DNA of 64,000 nucleotides from Micromonospora sp. NBC_01813 (GTDB taxonomy: Bacteria > Actinomycetota > Actinomycetes > Mycobacteriales > Micromonosporaceae), in assembly GCF_035917335.1 (NCBI RefSeq), contig NZ_CP109067.1, positions 250,501-314,500 on the forward strand, written 5' to 3'. Made by a program: the position numbers and the translations under genes. Position 1 is the stretch's first letter. Every line of letters starts with the position of its first letter. The notes under the pieces are model-generated. The model was not told the origin of the DNA and ran no database searches. It saw only the letters and a program-made list of their open reading frames with translations. Of the stretch, positions 23,731-33,152 are shown piece after piece.

Positions 23731-24988
23731 GTGGCCGTTCGGGAAGCCCTGCCGTCGTTCGTTCGGTCGTCGCCCTACTGGCCGGTGGTCAGGCATCGGG
23801 TTCTGCGGCGGCTGCTTCCAGGGTTCGCTCTGTCGTATGTGGGCGAGGGCATGAGCCTGCTCGCGGTCAGTTGGCTCGCGATCCAGTTGGTGCCTGAGCG
23901 TAGTGCCGGTGTCTGGGTGGCGGTGGCGGTCGCTGCCTACACGCTGCCGGGTGCGCTCGGCACCGTGCTGTTCGGCCGGCTGTTGAGCGGTCGCAGTGGT
24001 GCCCAACTGGCGGCGTGGGACGCCGTCCTGCGGGCGGTGGTACTGGCGGTGATCCCGGTGGTCTACCTCGCCGGAGCACTCGACATCGGGACGTACACCG
24101 TGCTGTTGGGGGCTTTCCTCGCTGTTGCGGTCGTGGGGGTCGGCGGGCCGGTTCACCCTCATCGCCGAACTGCTGCCGCAGGAACACCGGCTGGCGGGCA
24201 ATGCGCTCATCGGCCTGTTAGCCGAGGCGTCGATGCTGGTCGGTCCGGCTTTGGCGGCGATTCTCATCGGGGTCGGCGGTCCGGCCCTCGTCATCGCTGT
24301 CACCGCCGCGACGTTCGCTGTCCTCGCGATCACCTACCTGGTCGCCGTGCCGAGGACCGCCCGGGCCCCGATCGAGCAGCGGCAGACGTCCAGCCTGGCG
24401 GGCTTCACCGCGATCTGGCGTGACCGTACGCTGTTGGGCCTGGCCGTCCTGACCTTCGGCTTCTTCTTCCTCTACGGACCGGTGCAGGTGGCGTTGCCGA
24501 TTCACGCCGTGCAGGCGCTCGGCGGCTCGGTCGGCGCCCTCGCCGCGTTCTGGACGGTGTTCGGGGTCGGAGCGATCGTCGGCGGCTTCGCCGCCGGCTA
24601 CCTCCGTCGCTGGCCGCTGTGGCCGACCACGATCGCCATCGTGCTCGGGTGGGGGGCGGCGCTGCTGCCACTCGGCCTCGGCGCGCCCACCGGCATCGCC
24701 CTTGCCGCGTTCGCGGTCGGCGGACTGATCTGGGCACCGTTCCCCGCCACCACGATGGCTCTGCTGCAACGCTCGACCGACGGCGCCATGAGAGCACCCG
24801 TGCTCGCCGCGTACGCCGCCATCGTGACCCTGTCCGTGCCGCTCGGCACGATGGCCGGTGGGCCGCTGATCACCAGCGTCGGTGCCCAACCCACCATCGT
24901 CGTCTCGGCCGTGCTGACCCTGACCTTCGGCACTTTGGCGGCAGGTATCGCGATATCTAGGGCATACCGATCAAAGCGCCCTGGCTAG
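23731..24988 (+). pseudogene. MFS transporter interrupted by a frameshift
   Basis: Two adjoining frames together make one 12-helix MFS efflux protein. The first (from GTG 23731: VAVREALPSFVRSS and GFALSYVGEGMSLLAV) runs correctly to about 24123; the second continues one base out of phase from about 24125 with SWGSAGRFTLIAELLPQEHRLAGNA to the stop at 24988. After the junction the first frame degenerates into Arg/Pro-rich sequence and stops at 24423. One extra base (or two missing) near 24121-24130 explains it. Either the gene is dead, the site is a sequencing error, or a programmed shift occurs; no slippery heptamer is evident. Confidence 0.8.
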
Positions 24989-25214
24989 GGGAAGGCGGGT
25001 GACCGGGGCCCCGTCCGGTCACCCGCCGCCCGACCGTAGCCAGCGCCCGCCGCCGCCGGATCACCTGTTCGATTGCCTGGACCAGTACATGGGTCAGTCC
25101 TTCCGCGTTGGAACGGACGACTGCGACATGGTGTATTCCCTTCTGCACGGTGCGAACCCTGTTCCGACACAAGGGTGCTGCCTGGACGCGCGGTGTGGTG
25201 GTGATCTCGTTCAT
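24957..25214 (-). CDS. Possible small basic protein (uncertain)
   Basis: An 85-residue frame from ATG 25214 has fairly coding-like codon choice and an amphipathic helix LTHVLVQAIEQVIRRRRALA (about residues 40-59). Its 3' end runs through the hairpin at 24994-25027 and overlaps the end of the MFS frame by 32 bp. The only ribosome-site candidate (GGAG) is too close to the start. No family is recognised. If it is not a gene, the interval 24989-25292 holds only the hairpin and the promoter region of the STAND ATPase gene. Confidence 0.25.
   Translation of the reverse strand: MNEITTTPRVQAAPLCRNRVRTVQKGIHHVAVVRSNAEGLTHVLVQAIEQVIRRRRALATVGRRVTGRGPGHPPSPSQGALIGMP
24994..25027. terminator. Hairpin terminator after the MFS gene
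   Basis: A perfect 13-bp stem (GGCGGGTGACCGG with CCGGTCACCCGCC) with an 8-base loop begins five bases after the MFS stop. No U-tract is present. Confidence 0.75.
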
Positions 25215-25292
25215 CTCCGTACATCGCCGTACATCGACTAACATCCGCTGTGGAGCGGGGTCACCCGAGGCATCCGCTGTGACGGATGGCCG

Positions 25293-27704
25293 GTGAGGCT
25301 GGTGCGGGTCGCGATGGTGCATGGTGTGGACGCGCGACCCCCCGACCGGCTGCTGCGCGACGCCGGTGACGTGCGTACGGTCGACGAACTGGCCAGTCTG
25401 CTGCGCGCGTTGCGGCGCCGGCACGCCCGCCGCGAAGGCCACCGGGTCTTGTCCTACCGGCTGTTGGCCGCCCGCGCCGGTTGGTCGCACACGGCGGTGG
25501 CCGAGTATCTGACCGGCAAGACGTTGCCGCCGACCGACCGCTTCGACGTGCTGGTCGGCCTGCTGGGTGCCAGCCCGATCGAACGGGGAATGCTGGCCAG
25601 CGCCCGTGACCGGGTCGACGAGCGGCGGGCTTCGGGTGCCGGGGCCGCCGCCAGCGCTGCGGCCACGCCGGTCGTGGAGCATCGGGTGGTGCCCCGGCAG
25701 CTGCCACCGGCCCTGGGAAACTTCAGCGGTCGTCGGGCGGAGCTGGCCCAACTGGATCGGGTCGTCGATCCGGCCGGCCCTCCGCACACCGGGGCCGTAC
25801 GGGTGGTGGCGGTCACCGGTACGGCCGGGGTCGGCAAGACCACCCTCGCGGTGCACTGGGCGCACCGGGTGGCCGACCGTTTCCCCGACGGGCAGCTCTA
25901 CGTCAACCTGCGCGGTTTCGATCCGGACGGTGCGGTGACCGAGCCGACGACCGCGCTGCGGTTGCTGCTCGACGCGCTCGGTTCCCCACCGGCCCGGTCC
26001 CCGGCCGAGGTGGACGCGCAGACCGCGCTGCTGCGGACGATGCTCGCCGACCGGCGGATGCTCATCGTGCTGGACAACGCCCGGGACAGCGCGCACGTGC
26101 GGGCGTTGCTGCCCGGTGCGCCACAGTGCCTGGTGGTGGTGACCAGCCGCAACCAGCTGACCGGGCTGGTCGCGGCGCACGGCGCGCACCTGGTCACCCT
26201 CGGTCTGCTGCCGCCGGACGAGGCGACCGAGCTGCTGCGGCACCGGATCGGCGAGGCGCGTTGCCGGGCGGAGCCAGCGGCCGTCGACGAGATCGCCCTG
26301 CGGTGCGCGGGGCTTCCGCTGGCGTTGGCGGTGGTCGCCGCCCGGGCCACGACCGCACCGCGGATGCCGCTGGCGGCGCTCGCGGCCGAGCTGCGTACCG
26401 CCCACGAGCGGCTCGACGCGTTGGCGGCCGACGATCCGCAGCTCGGCGTACGGTCGGTCTTCTCCTGGTCGTACCGGGCGTTGAGCCCGGCGGCCGCGCA
26501 GCTGTTCCGGCTGCTCGGGATCCACCCGGGCCCGACGGTCTCGGCCGCGGCGGCGGCGAGTCTGGCTGGTCTGCCGGCGGCGCGGGTGCGTCCGGTGCTG
26601 GCCGAGCTGGTCCGCTCGCATCTGCTCGACGAGCATCCGGGCGGCCGGTACGGCCTGCACGACCTGCTGCGGGTGTACGCGGCGGAACAGGCCCGGCGCC
26701 AGGAGACCGGCGAGGCGTTCGACGCCGGGGTGCGCCGGCTGGCGGATCACTACACGCACACCGCGTACCAGGGGAACCGGCTGCTGCAGCCGAACCCGGC
26801 GCCGGCCGCGCCCGCGCCGGCCGCCGCCGGTGTCGTCGCCGAGCGTCTGGGCACCGCCGAGGCGGCGTTGGCCTGGTTCAACGTCGAACATCCGGTGCTG
26901 ATGGCGGTGTTCGAGGGTGCGGTCGCCGCCGGGTTGGCCGCCACGGCGCTGCACTTGTCCCAGGTGACGTACACCTATCTGGACCGGCAGGGGTACTGGC
27001 CGGACCTGCTGGTGATGCAGCGGACGGCGCTCGATCTGGCCCGCCGGCTCGCCGATCCGGCCGCCGAGGCGGTCGCGCACCGGGCCATCGCCCGTGCCTA
27101 CACCCGTACCAACCGGTACGCCGACGCCGAGATCCAGCTCGACGCGGCGCTGGAGTTGGAGCGTGGCCGGGGCGACCAGGCCGGCGAAGGGCTCACCGAG
27201 CTCAACCTGTCGCTGGTGCGGGAGCGGCAGGGTCGGCACCGGGACGCGTTGGAGCACGGGCGTGCGGCCCACGACCTGTACGCCGCGGCGGCCGACCGCG
27301 CCGGGCAGGGCAAGGCGCTCAACGTGGTCGGCTGGCAGCATGCCCGGCTCGGCGAGTACGACGAGACGCTCGACTGGTGTGGTCGGGCGTTGGAGTTGCT
27401 GCGCGGCCTCGGCGACCGACCGGGGCAGGCGAGCACCTGGCACAGCCTGGGGTACGGATATCAGCATCTCGGTGACCTCGCCGAGGCCGTCGTCTGCTAC
27501 CAGCAGGCGTTGGAGCTGTTCCGGGAGCTCGGCGACCGGCACCTGGAGGCGCTGGTGCTCAACGATCTGGGTGAGGTCGTCCTGGCCACCGGCGACCTGG
27601 TCGGTGCGCGGGCCTGCTGGCAGACGGCGGTCGACATCCTGGACAACCTGCGGCATCCGGACGTGGAGCCGATCCGGGCCAGGCTGGCGCAGCTGCGGGG
27701 TTGA
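25293..27704 (+). CDS. STAND ATPase: HTH, NB-ARC and TPR domains
   Basis: The 803-residue protein has an N-terminal XRE-like helix-turn-helix (about residues 30-95, SYRLLAARAGWSHTAVAEYL), an NB-ARC module with Walker A GTAGVGKTT (176-184), Walker B LIVLDNA (257-263), sensor VVVTSRN, and GLPLAL, a winged-helix segment (YGLHDLLRVYA), and at least five C-terminal TPR repeats (about 545-795). It resembles AfsR without its activator domain. Such switches couple nucleotide exchange to DNA binding or effector assembly; roles range from secondary-metabolism control to stress and defence signalling. GTG 25293 is used; ATG 25314 is an alternative. It ends 77 bp before the sugar operon but need not control it. 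Confidence 0.85.
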   Translation: MRLVRVAMVHGVDARPPDRLLRDAGDVRTVDELASLLRALRRRHARREGHRVLSYRLLAARAGWSHTAVAEYLTGKTLPPTDRFDVLVGLLGASPIERGMLASARDRVDERRASGAGAAASAAATPVVEHRVVPRQLPPALGNFSGRRAELAQLDRVVDPAGPPHTGAVRVVAVTGTAGVGKTTLAVHWAHRVADRFPDGQLYVNLRGFDPDGAVTEPTTALRLLLDALGSPPARSPAEVDAQTALLRTMLADRRMLIVLDNARDSAHVRALLPGAPQCLVVVTSRNQLTGLVAAHGAHLVTLGLLPPDEATELLRHRIGEARCRAEPAAVDEIALRCAGLPLALAVVAARATTAPRMPLAALAAELRTAHERLDALAADDPQLGVRSVFSWSYRALSPAAAQLFRLLGIHPGPTVSAAAAASLAGLPAARVRPVLAELVRSHLLDEHPGGRYGLHDLLRVYAAEQARRQETGEAFDAGVRRLADHYTHTAYQGNRLLQPNPAPAAPAPAAAGVVAERLGTAEAALAWFNVEHPVLMAVFEGAVAAGLAATALHLSQVTYTYLDRQGYWPDLLVMQRTALDLARRLADPAAEAVAHRAIARAYTRTNRYADAEIQLDAALELERGRGDQAGEGLTELNLSLVRERQGRHRDALEHGRAAHDLYAAAADRAGQGKALNVVGWQHARLGEYDETLDWCGRALELLRGLGDRPGQASTWHSLGYGYQHLGDLAEAVVCYQQALELFRELGDRHLEALVLNDLGEVVLATGDLVGARACWQTAVDILDNLRHPDVEPIRARLAQLRG

Positions 27705-27739
27705 CGGCGGTGAGGTGCGGTGCGAGCATCAGACCCCCG

Positions 27740-27755
27740 ATGTTTGCGCAAACAT
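27740..27755. promoter_or_regulatory. LacI-family operator before sugar operon
   Basis: ATGTTTGCGCAAACAT is a perfect 16-bp palindrome 26 bp before the first permease gene. The same core with one changed base pair occurs upstream of the LacI gene at 34397-34412. The CG centre is typical for LacI-family binding. Confidence 0.85.
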
Positions 27756-27781
27756 TCAGCTGACGACCAGAGGCCGAACGC

Positions 27782-28711
27782 ATGGCAGCACCTCAGACAC
27801 CGCCCCCGACGGTCACCGCGGACCGTCGGCGACCCCGCCGCGCCACCGGGCGCAGATCGTTGACCGGGTGGCAGTTCGTCGGGCCGTTCATGCTGGTCTT
27901 CGCGGTCGTGTTCATCGCGCCGATCGGATACTCGATCTACCTCAGCCTCTACCGGCGGCAGCTGATCGGCGGCAACTCCTTCGTTGGGCTGGACAACTAC
28001 CAGCGGGCGCTGGGCGACCCACAGTTCTGGTCCGCCTTCGGCCGGGTGGCGATCTTCCTCGCCGTCCAGGTGCCGATCATGCTGTTCATCGCGCTGCTGG
28101 TGGCGCTGGCCATCGACAGCGGCCGGCTGCACGGCCGCAGCTTCTTCCGGGTCGCCATCTTCCTGCCGTACGCCGTGCCGGCCGTCGTCGCCACCCTGAT
28201 GTGGGGCTTCATGTACGGCAACCGGTTCGGCCTGGTCGGCAACATCAACGACGCGTTCGGGGTGTCGCTGCCCGACCCACTCAGCCCCGACCTGGTGCTG
28301 CTGTCCATCGGCAACATCGTGACCTGGGAGTTCGTCGGCTACAACATGGTGATCTTCTACTCGGCGCTGCGGGTCGTGCCCACCTCGCTCTACGAGGCCG
28401 CCGAGGTCGACGGCGCCGGACAGGTGCGGGTCATCCGGTCGATCAAACTGCCGGCCATCCGGGGCGCCCTGGTCATCGCCACCATCTTCTCGATCATCGG
28501 CAGCTTCCAGCTGTTCAACGAACCGAGCATCCTGCAGCACCTGGCACCGAACGCGATCACCACGTACTTCACCCCCAACCTGTACGCGTACTCGCTGAGC
28601 TTCTCCGGCCAGCAGTACAACTACTCGGCCACCGTGGCCATCGTGATGGGCCTGATCACCATGGCGATCGCGTACGTCGTCCAACTGCGCGGCATGCGGG
28701 AAGGACGCTGA
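27782..28711 (+). CDS. Sugar ABC transporter permease (MalF/UgpA type)
   Basis: The 309-residue permease has six membrane helices after a cytoplasmic Arg-rich start, and the EAA loop EAAEVDGAGQVRVIRSIKLP (about residues 205-224) that docks the ATPase. It is the first gene of the operon controlled by the LacI operator at 27740. The TGA overlaps the ATG of the second permease. No ATP-binding subunit is encoded in the operon, so a shared MsiK-type ATPase is expected (known for actinomycete sugar importers). Confidence 0.9.
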   Translation: MAAPQTPPPTVTADRRRPRRATGRRSLTGWQFVGPFMLVFAVVFIAPIGYSIYLSLYRRQLIGGNSFVGLDNYQRALGDPQFWSAFGRVAIFLAVQVPIMLFIALLVALAIDSGRLHGRSFFRVAIFLPYAVPAVVATLMWGFMYGNRFGLVGNINDAFGVSLPDPLSPDLVLLSIGNIVTWEFVGYNMVIFYSALRVVPTSLYEAAEVDGAGQVRVIRSIKLPAIRGALVIATIFSIIGSFQLFNEPSILQHLAPNAITTYFTPNLYAYSLSFSGQQYNYSATVAIVMGLITMAIAYVVQLRGMREGR

Positions 28712-29613
28712 TGTCCACCGCCACGTCACCCGCCAACCGGGCCCGCCGGTCCGCCGGAAACCAGGTCCGCCGGCCCCGCCGCAGCCTCACCCTGACCGCG
28801 CTGACCGGCATCGTGCTGATCTACAGCCTGATCCCACTCGCCTGGCTGCTGATCAACGCCACCAAGTCGCAGCAGGGCCTGTTCTCCTCGTTCGGCCTGT
28901 GGTTCGCCGACGACTTCGCCCTGTGGGACAACATCGTCGACACGCTCACCTACGACGGCGGGATCTTCCTGCGCTGGCTCGGCAACACCCTGCTGTACGT
29001 GGTGGCCGGCGCAGGCGGCGCCACCCTGCTCGCCACCCTCGGCGGGTACGGGCTGGCCAAGTTCGACTTCGTCGGCCGTAAGGCGGTCTTCGCGATCGTC
29101 ATCGGCGCGGTCGCCGTACCCGGCACCGCACTGGCCGTGCCGACCTTCCTGATGTTCAGCCAACTCGGCCTGACCAACACCCCGTGGGCGGTGATCATCC
29201 CGTCGCTGATCACCCCGTTCGGGCTCTACCTGATGTGGACATTCGCCGCCGAGGCGATCCCGGACGAGCTGCTGGAAGCCGCCCGCTGCGACGGCGCGGG
29301 GGAGTTCCGCACCCTGTTCCAGATCTGCCTGCCGCTGCTCGCCCCCGGCATCGTCACGGTGCTGCTGTTCAGCATGGTCGCCACCTGGAACAACTACTTC
29401 CTGCCACTGATCATGCTCAAGGACCCGGACTGGTACCCGCTGACGCTGGGCCTCAACGCCTGGAACGCCCAGGCCGCGACGGCCGGCGGCCAGCCGGTGT
29501 TCCACCTCGTCATCACCGGGTCGCTACTGACCATCCTGCCGCTGTTGGCGGCATTCCTGCTCCTGCAGCGCTACTGGCAGTCGGGTCTGGCCGCCGGCAG
29601 CGTCAAGGAGTAA
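28711..29613 (+). CDS. Sugar ABC transporter permease (MalG type)
   Basis: The 300-residue second permease has six membrane helices and the EAA loop EAARCDGAGEFRTLFQICLP (about residues 190-209). It pairs with the upstream MalF-type subunit, with which it is translationally coupled (TGATG), and with the lipoprotein binder that follows 30 bp later. Confidence 0.92.
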   Translation: MSTATSPANRARRSAGNQVRRPRRSLTLTALTGIVLIYSLIPLAWLLINATKSQQGLFSSFGLWFADDFALWDNIVDTLTYDGGIFLRWLGNTLLYVVAGAGGATLLATLGGYGLAKFDFVGRKAVFAIVIGAVAVPGTALAVPTFLMFSQLGLTNTPWAVIIPSLITPFGLYLMWTFAAEAIPDELLEAARCDGAGEFRTLFQICLPLLAPGIVTVLLFSMVATWNNYFLPLIMLKDPDWYPLTLGLNAWNAQAATAGGQPVFHLVITGSLLTILPLLAAFLLLQRYWQSGLAAGSVKE

Positions 29614-29643
29614 CCGCACCCCATCACCTGTGAAAGGGACACC

Positions 29644-30981
29644 ATGAAAGGCACCCCACTGCGGGCCGTCGCGGTCGCCGCGGCAGCCACCCTCGCCCTG
29701 GCCGGCTGCGGCTCCGGCGACGACGACTCCGACTCGGCGACCGGCGGCGAACAGGTTTCCGCCGCCGACGTGCAGGCCGCCCTCGACGCCGGCGGTGAAC
29801 TGACCGTCTGGGCCTGGGAGCCGACGCTGACCGAGGTCGTCACCGGCTTCGAGGCCGCCTACCCGAACGTCACGGTGAACCTGGTCAACGCCGGCACCGG
29901 CAACGACCAGTACACCGCCCTGCAGAACGCCATCGCCGCCGGTAGCGGGCTGCCCGACGTCGCGCAGATCGAGTACTACGCGCTGCCGCAGTTCGCCCTC
30001 GCCGAGTCGGTCGCGGAGCTGAGCGGGTACGGCGCCGACGACCTCGCCGACACCTTCACCCCCGGCCCGTGGTCGTCGGTGAACACCGGCGGCGGCATCT
30101 ACGGCCTGCCGATGGACTCCGGCCCGATGGCGCTGTTCTACAACAAGGAGGTCTTCGACCGCCACGGCGTCGAGGTGCCGGCCACCTGGGAGGCGTACGT
30201 CGAGGCCGCCCGCACCCTGCACGAGGCTGACCCGCAGTTGTACATCACCAACGACGTCGGTGACGCAGGCTTCACCACCAGCCTCATCTGGCAGTCCGGC
30301 GGCCAGCCGTTCCAGGTCGACGGCACCTCGGTGACCATCGACTTCACCGACGACGGCTCGGCCCGCTTCGCCGAGACCTGGCAGCAGCTGATCAGCGAGG
30401 ACCTGCTGGCCCCGGTCAGCTCGTGGAGCGACCAGTGGTACCAGGGCCTGGCCAACGGCACCATCGCCAGCCTCGCCACCGGCGCCTGGATGCCGGCCAA
30501 CCTGATGTCCGGGGTCGCCGACGGCACCGGCAAGTGGCAGGTCGCCCCGCTGCCGCAGTGGGAGGCCGGCGGCAACGCCAGCGCCGAGAACGGCGGCAGC
30601 TCGCTGGCCATCCCGGCCGAGGCCGCCAACAAGGCCCTGGCGTACGGGTTCATGAGCTACGCCAACGCCGGTGACGGCGTCAAGATCCGGGTCGACGGCG
30701 GCGCGTTCCCGGCCACCACCGCTGAGTTGCAGTCCCCGGAGTTCCTGGCCACCGAGTTCCCGTACTTCGCCGGCCAGCAGGCCAACCAGATCTTCGCCGA
30801 ATCGGCCGGCAACGTCGTCGAGGGCTGGTCATACCTGCCGTTCCAGGTGTACGCGAACAGCGTGTTCAACGACACCGTCGGGCAGGCGTACGTGTCGGAG
30901 ACGCCGCTGTCCGACGCGCTCGCCTCCTGGCGGGACACCTGCGCCACCTACGGCACCGACCAGGGCTTCACCGTCAGCTGA
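29644..30981 (+). CDS. Sugar-binding lipoprotein of the ABC importer
   Basis: The 445-residue extracellular solute-binding protein (family 1) has a signal peptide with lipobox LAGC (Cys about residue 21), a short acidic linker, and the two-lobed binder sequence including VTVNLVNAGTGNDQYTALQN, DVAQIEYYALPQFA, GGIYGLPMDSGPMALFYNKE and ATGAWMPANLM. The ATG has AAGGGA upstream. It captures the sugar, presumably a beta-galactoside or a larger galactan-derived oligosaccharide given the GH42 gene that follows. Confidence 0.92.
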   Translation: MKGTPLRAVAVAAAATLALAGCGSGDDDSDSATGGEQVSAADVQAALDAGGELTVWAWEPTLTEVVTGFEAAYPNVTVNLVNAGTGNDQYTALQNAIAAGSGLPDVAQIEYYALPQFALAESVAELSGYGADDLADTFTPGPWSSVNTGGGIYGLPMDSGPMALFYNKEVFDRHGVEVPATWEAYVEAARTLHEADPQLYITNDVGDAGFTTSLIWQSGGQPFQVDGTSVTIDFTDDGSARFAETWQQLISEDLLAPVSSWSDQWYQGLANGTIASLATGAWMPANLMSGVADGTGKWQVAPLPQWEAGGNASAENGGSSLAIPAEAANKALAYGFMSYANAGDGVKIRVDGGAFPATTAELQSPEFLATEFPYFAGQQANQIFAESAGNVVEGWSYLPFQVYANSVFNDTVGQAYVSETPLSDALASWRDTCATYGTDQGFTVS

Positions 30982-30991
30982 CGACACACGA

Positions 30992-31028
30992 CGTCCCGGT
31001 TCCGCCGACGGTCGGCGGAACCGGGACG
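30992..31028 (+). terminator. Strong hairpin between binder and galactosidase genes
   Basis: Arms of 18 bases (30992-31009 and 31011-31028; core CCCGGTTCCGCCGAC) are perfectly complementary with a one-base centre, so the real loop is a few bases. It begins ten bases after the binder stop. It could partly terminate transcription or protect the 3' end of the upstream message, lowering galactosidase relative to binder. Confidence 0.75.
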
Positions 31029-31071
31029 CCCGGTGTTCCACCCTTTGTCTGAACTGCGAGGAGAAACAGAA

Positions 31072-33138
31072 GTGGCTTTCGGCGTCGATTACCGCTGGTT
31101 GCGCTGGCCGGGCAACGACGGTCCCCGGATCGGCTACGGCGCCGACTACAACCCGGAGCAGTGGCCCCGGCAGGTCTGGGACGACGACGTGGCGGCGATG
31201 CGCGCCGCCGGGGTGAACATCGTCTCGTTGGCCATCTTCTCCTGGGCGCGGCTGCAGCCCGGCCCCGACGAGTTCGACTTCGACTGGCTCGACGACATCA
31301 TGGACCTGCTGCACCGCAACGGGATCGCCGTCGACCTGGCCACCGCGACCGCGTCACCGCCGCCGTGGCTGACCACCGCGCACCCGGAGATCCTGCCGGT
31401 CGACCGCCAGGGCGCGACCGTCTGGCCCGGCGGCCGCCAGCACTGGCGGCCCACCTCGCCGGTCTTCCGGGCGTACGCGTTGCGCCTGGTCCGGGCGATC
31501 GCCGACCGCTACCGCGACCACCCGGCGTTGGCCGCCTGGCACGTCTCCAACGAACTCGGCTGCCACAACGTGTACGACTTCTCCGACGACGCCGCCGCAG
31601 CTTTCCGGGCCTGGCTGCGGGCCCGTTACGGCGACGTCGACATGCTCAACCACGCCTGGGGCACCGCGTTCTGGTCCCAGCGCTACACCGACTTCGCGCA
31701 GGTGCTGCCGCCCCGGCAGGCCGCGTCGTACCCGAACCCGACCCAGCAGTTGGACTTCAAACGGTTCTCCTCCGACGCGTTGCGCGACTACCTGCGGGCC
31801 GAACGCGACATCCTGCGCGCGGCGACCCCGGACGTGCCGGTCACCACCAACTTCATGGTGATGGGGGAGAGCGCCGGGATGAACTACGCCGACTGGGCGG
31901 CCGAGGTGGACTTCGTCGCCAACGACCACTACGTGCACCCGGGCCCGCAGGCGCTCGACGAACTGTCGTTCTCCGCGAACCTGACCGGCAACCTGGCCGG
32001 TGGGCGCCCCTGGTTCCTGATGGAACACTCCACCAGCGCGGTCAACTGGCAGCCGATCAACCTGGCCAAGCGCGCCGGTGAACTGGCCCGTGACTCGTTG
32101 ACCCACGTCGCGCACGGCGCCGACGCGGTCTGTTTCTTCCAGTGGCGCCAGTCGGCGGCCGGTGCGGAGAAGTACCACTCGGCGATGCTGCCGCACGCCG
32201 GAGTGGACAGTGACCTGTTCCGCTCCGTCGCCGCGCTCGGGGCGACGCTGACCGACCTGGCCGGCGTCGCCGGCACCGCGCGTACCCCGGCCCGGGCGGC
32301 GATCCTGTTCGACTGGGAGTCGTGGTGGGCCTGCGAGCAGGACTCGCACCCGACGTCGCGGCTGCGCTACCGGCAGGAGGCGCTCGACTGGTACTCGGCG
32401 TTCCTCGCCGCCGGTATCCGGGTCGACGTGGTGCCGGTCGGCTACGACCTGGCCGGCTACGACCTGGCCGGCTACGACCTGGTGATCGCCCCGATCCTGC
32501 ACCTGGTGCCGGCGGCGCTCGCCGACCGGCTGCGCAACTACGTCGACGGCGGCGGGCACCTGGTGGCGACCTACTTCTCGGGGATCGTCGACCAGCACGA
32601 CCACATCTGGCTGGGCGGCTACCCGGGGGCGCTGCGGGATCTGCTCGGTATCCAGATCGAGGAGTTCGGCCCGCTGCCCGACGGGGAGCGGGTGCAGTTG
32701 GACTCCGGCGCCACCGGTGACCTGTGGACCGACCGGATCACGGTGACCGACCCGGACGTCACCGTGCTGGCCACCTACCGCACCGGTGAGTACGCCGGCC
32801 GCCCGGCGATCACCCGGCGGACCGTCGGCGCCGGTTCGGCCGGGTACGTCTCCACCCGGCTCGGCCCGGCCGGGCTGGTCGACGTGCTGGCGCGGTTCGC
32901 CGAGGCGGCCGGGGTGACCAGCGAGCTGCCGGAGCCGCTGCGCGGCCGGGTCGAGTTGGCCGTCCGGGGCGAGCACTGGTTCCTGATCAACCGGACCGAC
33001 GAAGAGGTGCCGCTGGCCGAGGTGCCCGGTACGCCGCTGATCCCCACGGCGGGAACGTCGCCGGCCGAGACGCACCCGATGCCGACGTTGCCGGCCCGGG
33101 CGGTGACGGTCCGGGTGGTGCCAACCGTGCCCCGCTGA
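31072..33138 (+). CDS. Beta-galactosidase, glycoside hydrolase family 42
   Basis: The 688-residue enzyme shows the GH42 layout: GYGADYNPEQWP (about residues 21-32), the acid/base glutamate in HVSNELGCHN (Glu161), the nucleophile in FLMEHS (Glu318), then a trimerization domain (about 400-600) and a C-terminal beta domain. It lacks a signal peptide, so imported beta-galactosides are cut in the cytoplasm. GTG at 31072 with GAGGAG seven bases upstream fits better than GTG 31033. A three-fold GYDLA repeat near residues 457-470 comes from a 15-bp tandem repeat in the DNA. Confidence 0.92.
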   Translation: MAFGVDYRWLRWPGNDGPRIGYGADYNPEQWPRQVWDDDVAAMRAAGVNIVSLAIFSWARLQPGPDEFDFDWLDDIMDLLHRNGIAVDLATATASPPPWLTTAHPEILPVDRQGATVWPGGRQHWRPTSPVFRAYALRLVRAIADRYRDHPALAAWHVSNELGCHNVYDFSDDAAAAFRAWLRARYGDVDMLNHAWGTAFWSQRYTDFAQVLPPRQAASYPNPTQQLDFKRFSSDALRDYLRAERDILRAATPDVPVTTNFMVMGESAGMNYADWAAEVDFVANDHYVHPGPQALDELSFSANLTGNLAGGRPWFLMEHSTSAVNWQPINLAKRAGELARDSLTHVAHGADAVCFFQWRQSAAGAEKYHSAMLPHAGVDSDLFRSVAALGATLTDLAGVAGTARTPARAAILFDWESWWACEQDSHPTSRLRYRQEALDWYSAFLAAGIRVDVVPVGYDLAGYDLAGYDLVIAPILHLVPAALADRLRNYVDGGGHLVATYFSGIVDQHDHIWLGGYPGALRDLLGIQIEEFGPLPDGERVQLDSGATGDLWTDRITVTDPDVTVLATYRTGEYAGRPAITRRTVGAGSAGYVSTRLGPAGLVDVLARFAEAAGVTSELPEPLRGRVELAVRGEHWFLINRTDEEVPLAEVPGTPLIPTAGTSPAETHPMPTLPARAVTVRVVPTVPR

Positions 33139-33152
33139 CCGGATCGCTCAGG

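Noticed and set aside
24957-27656. 899-residue frame on the minus strand
   Set aside because: Antisense to the STAND ATPase gene, whose domains are unmistakable; composition is Arg/Gln/Pro-rich with no domain.
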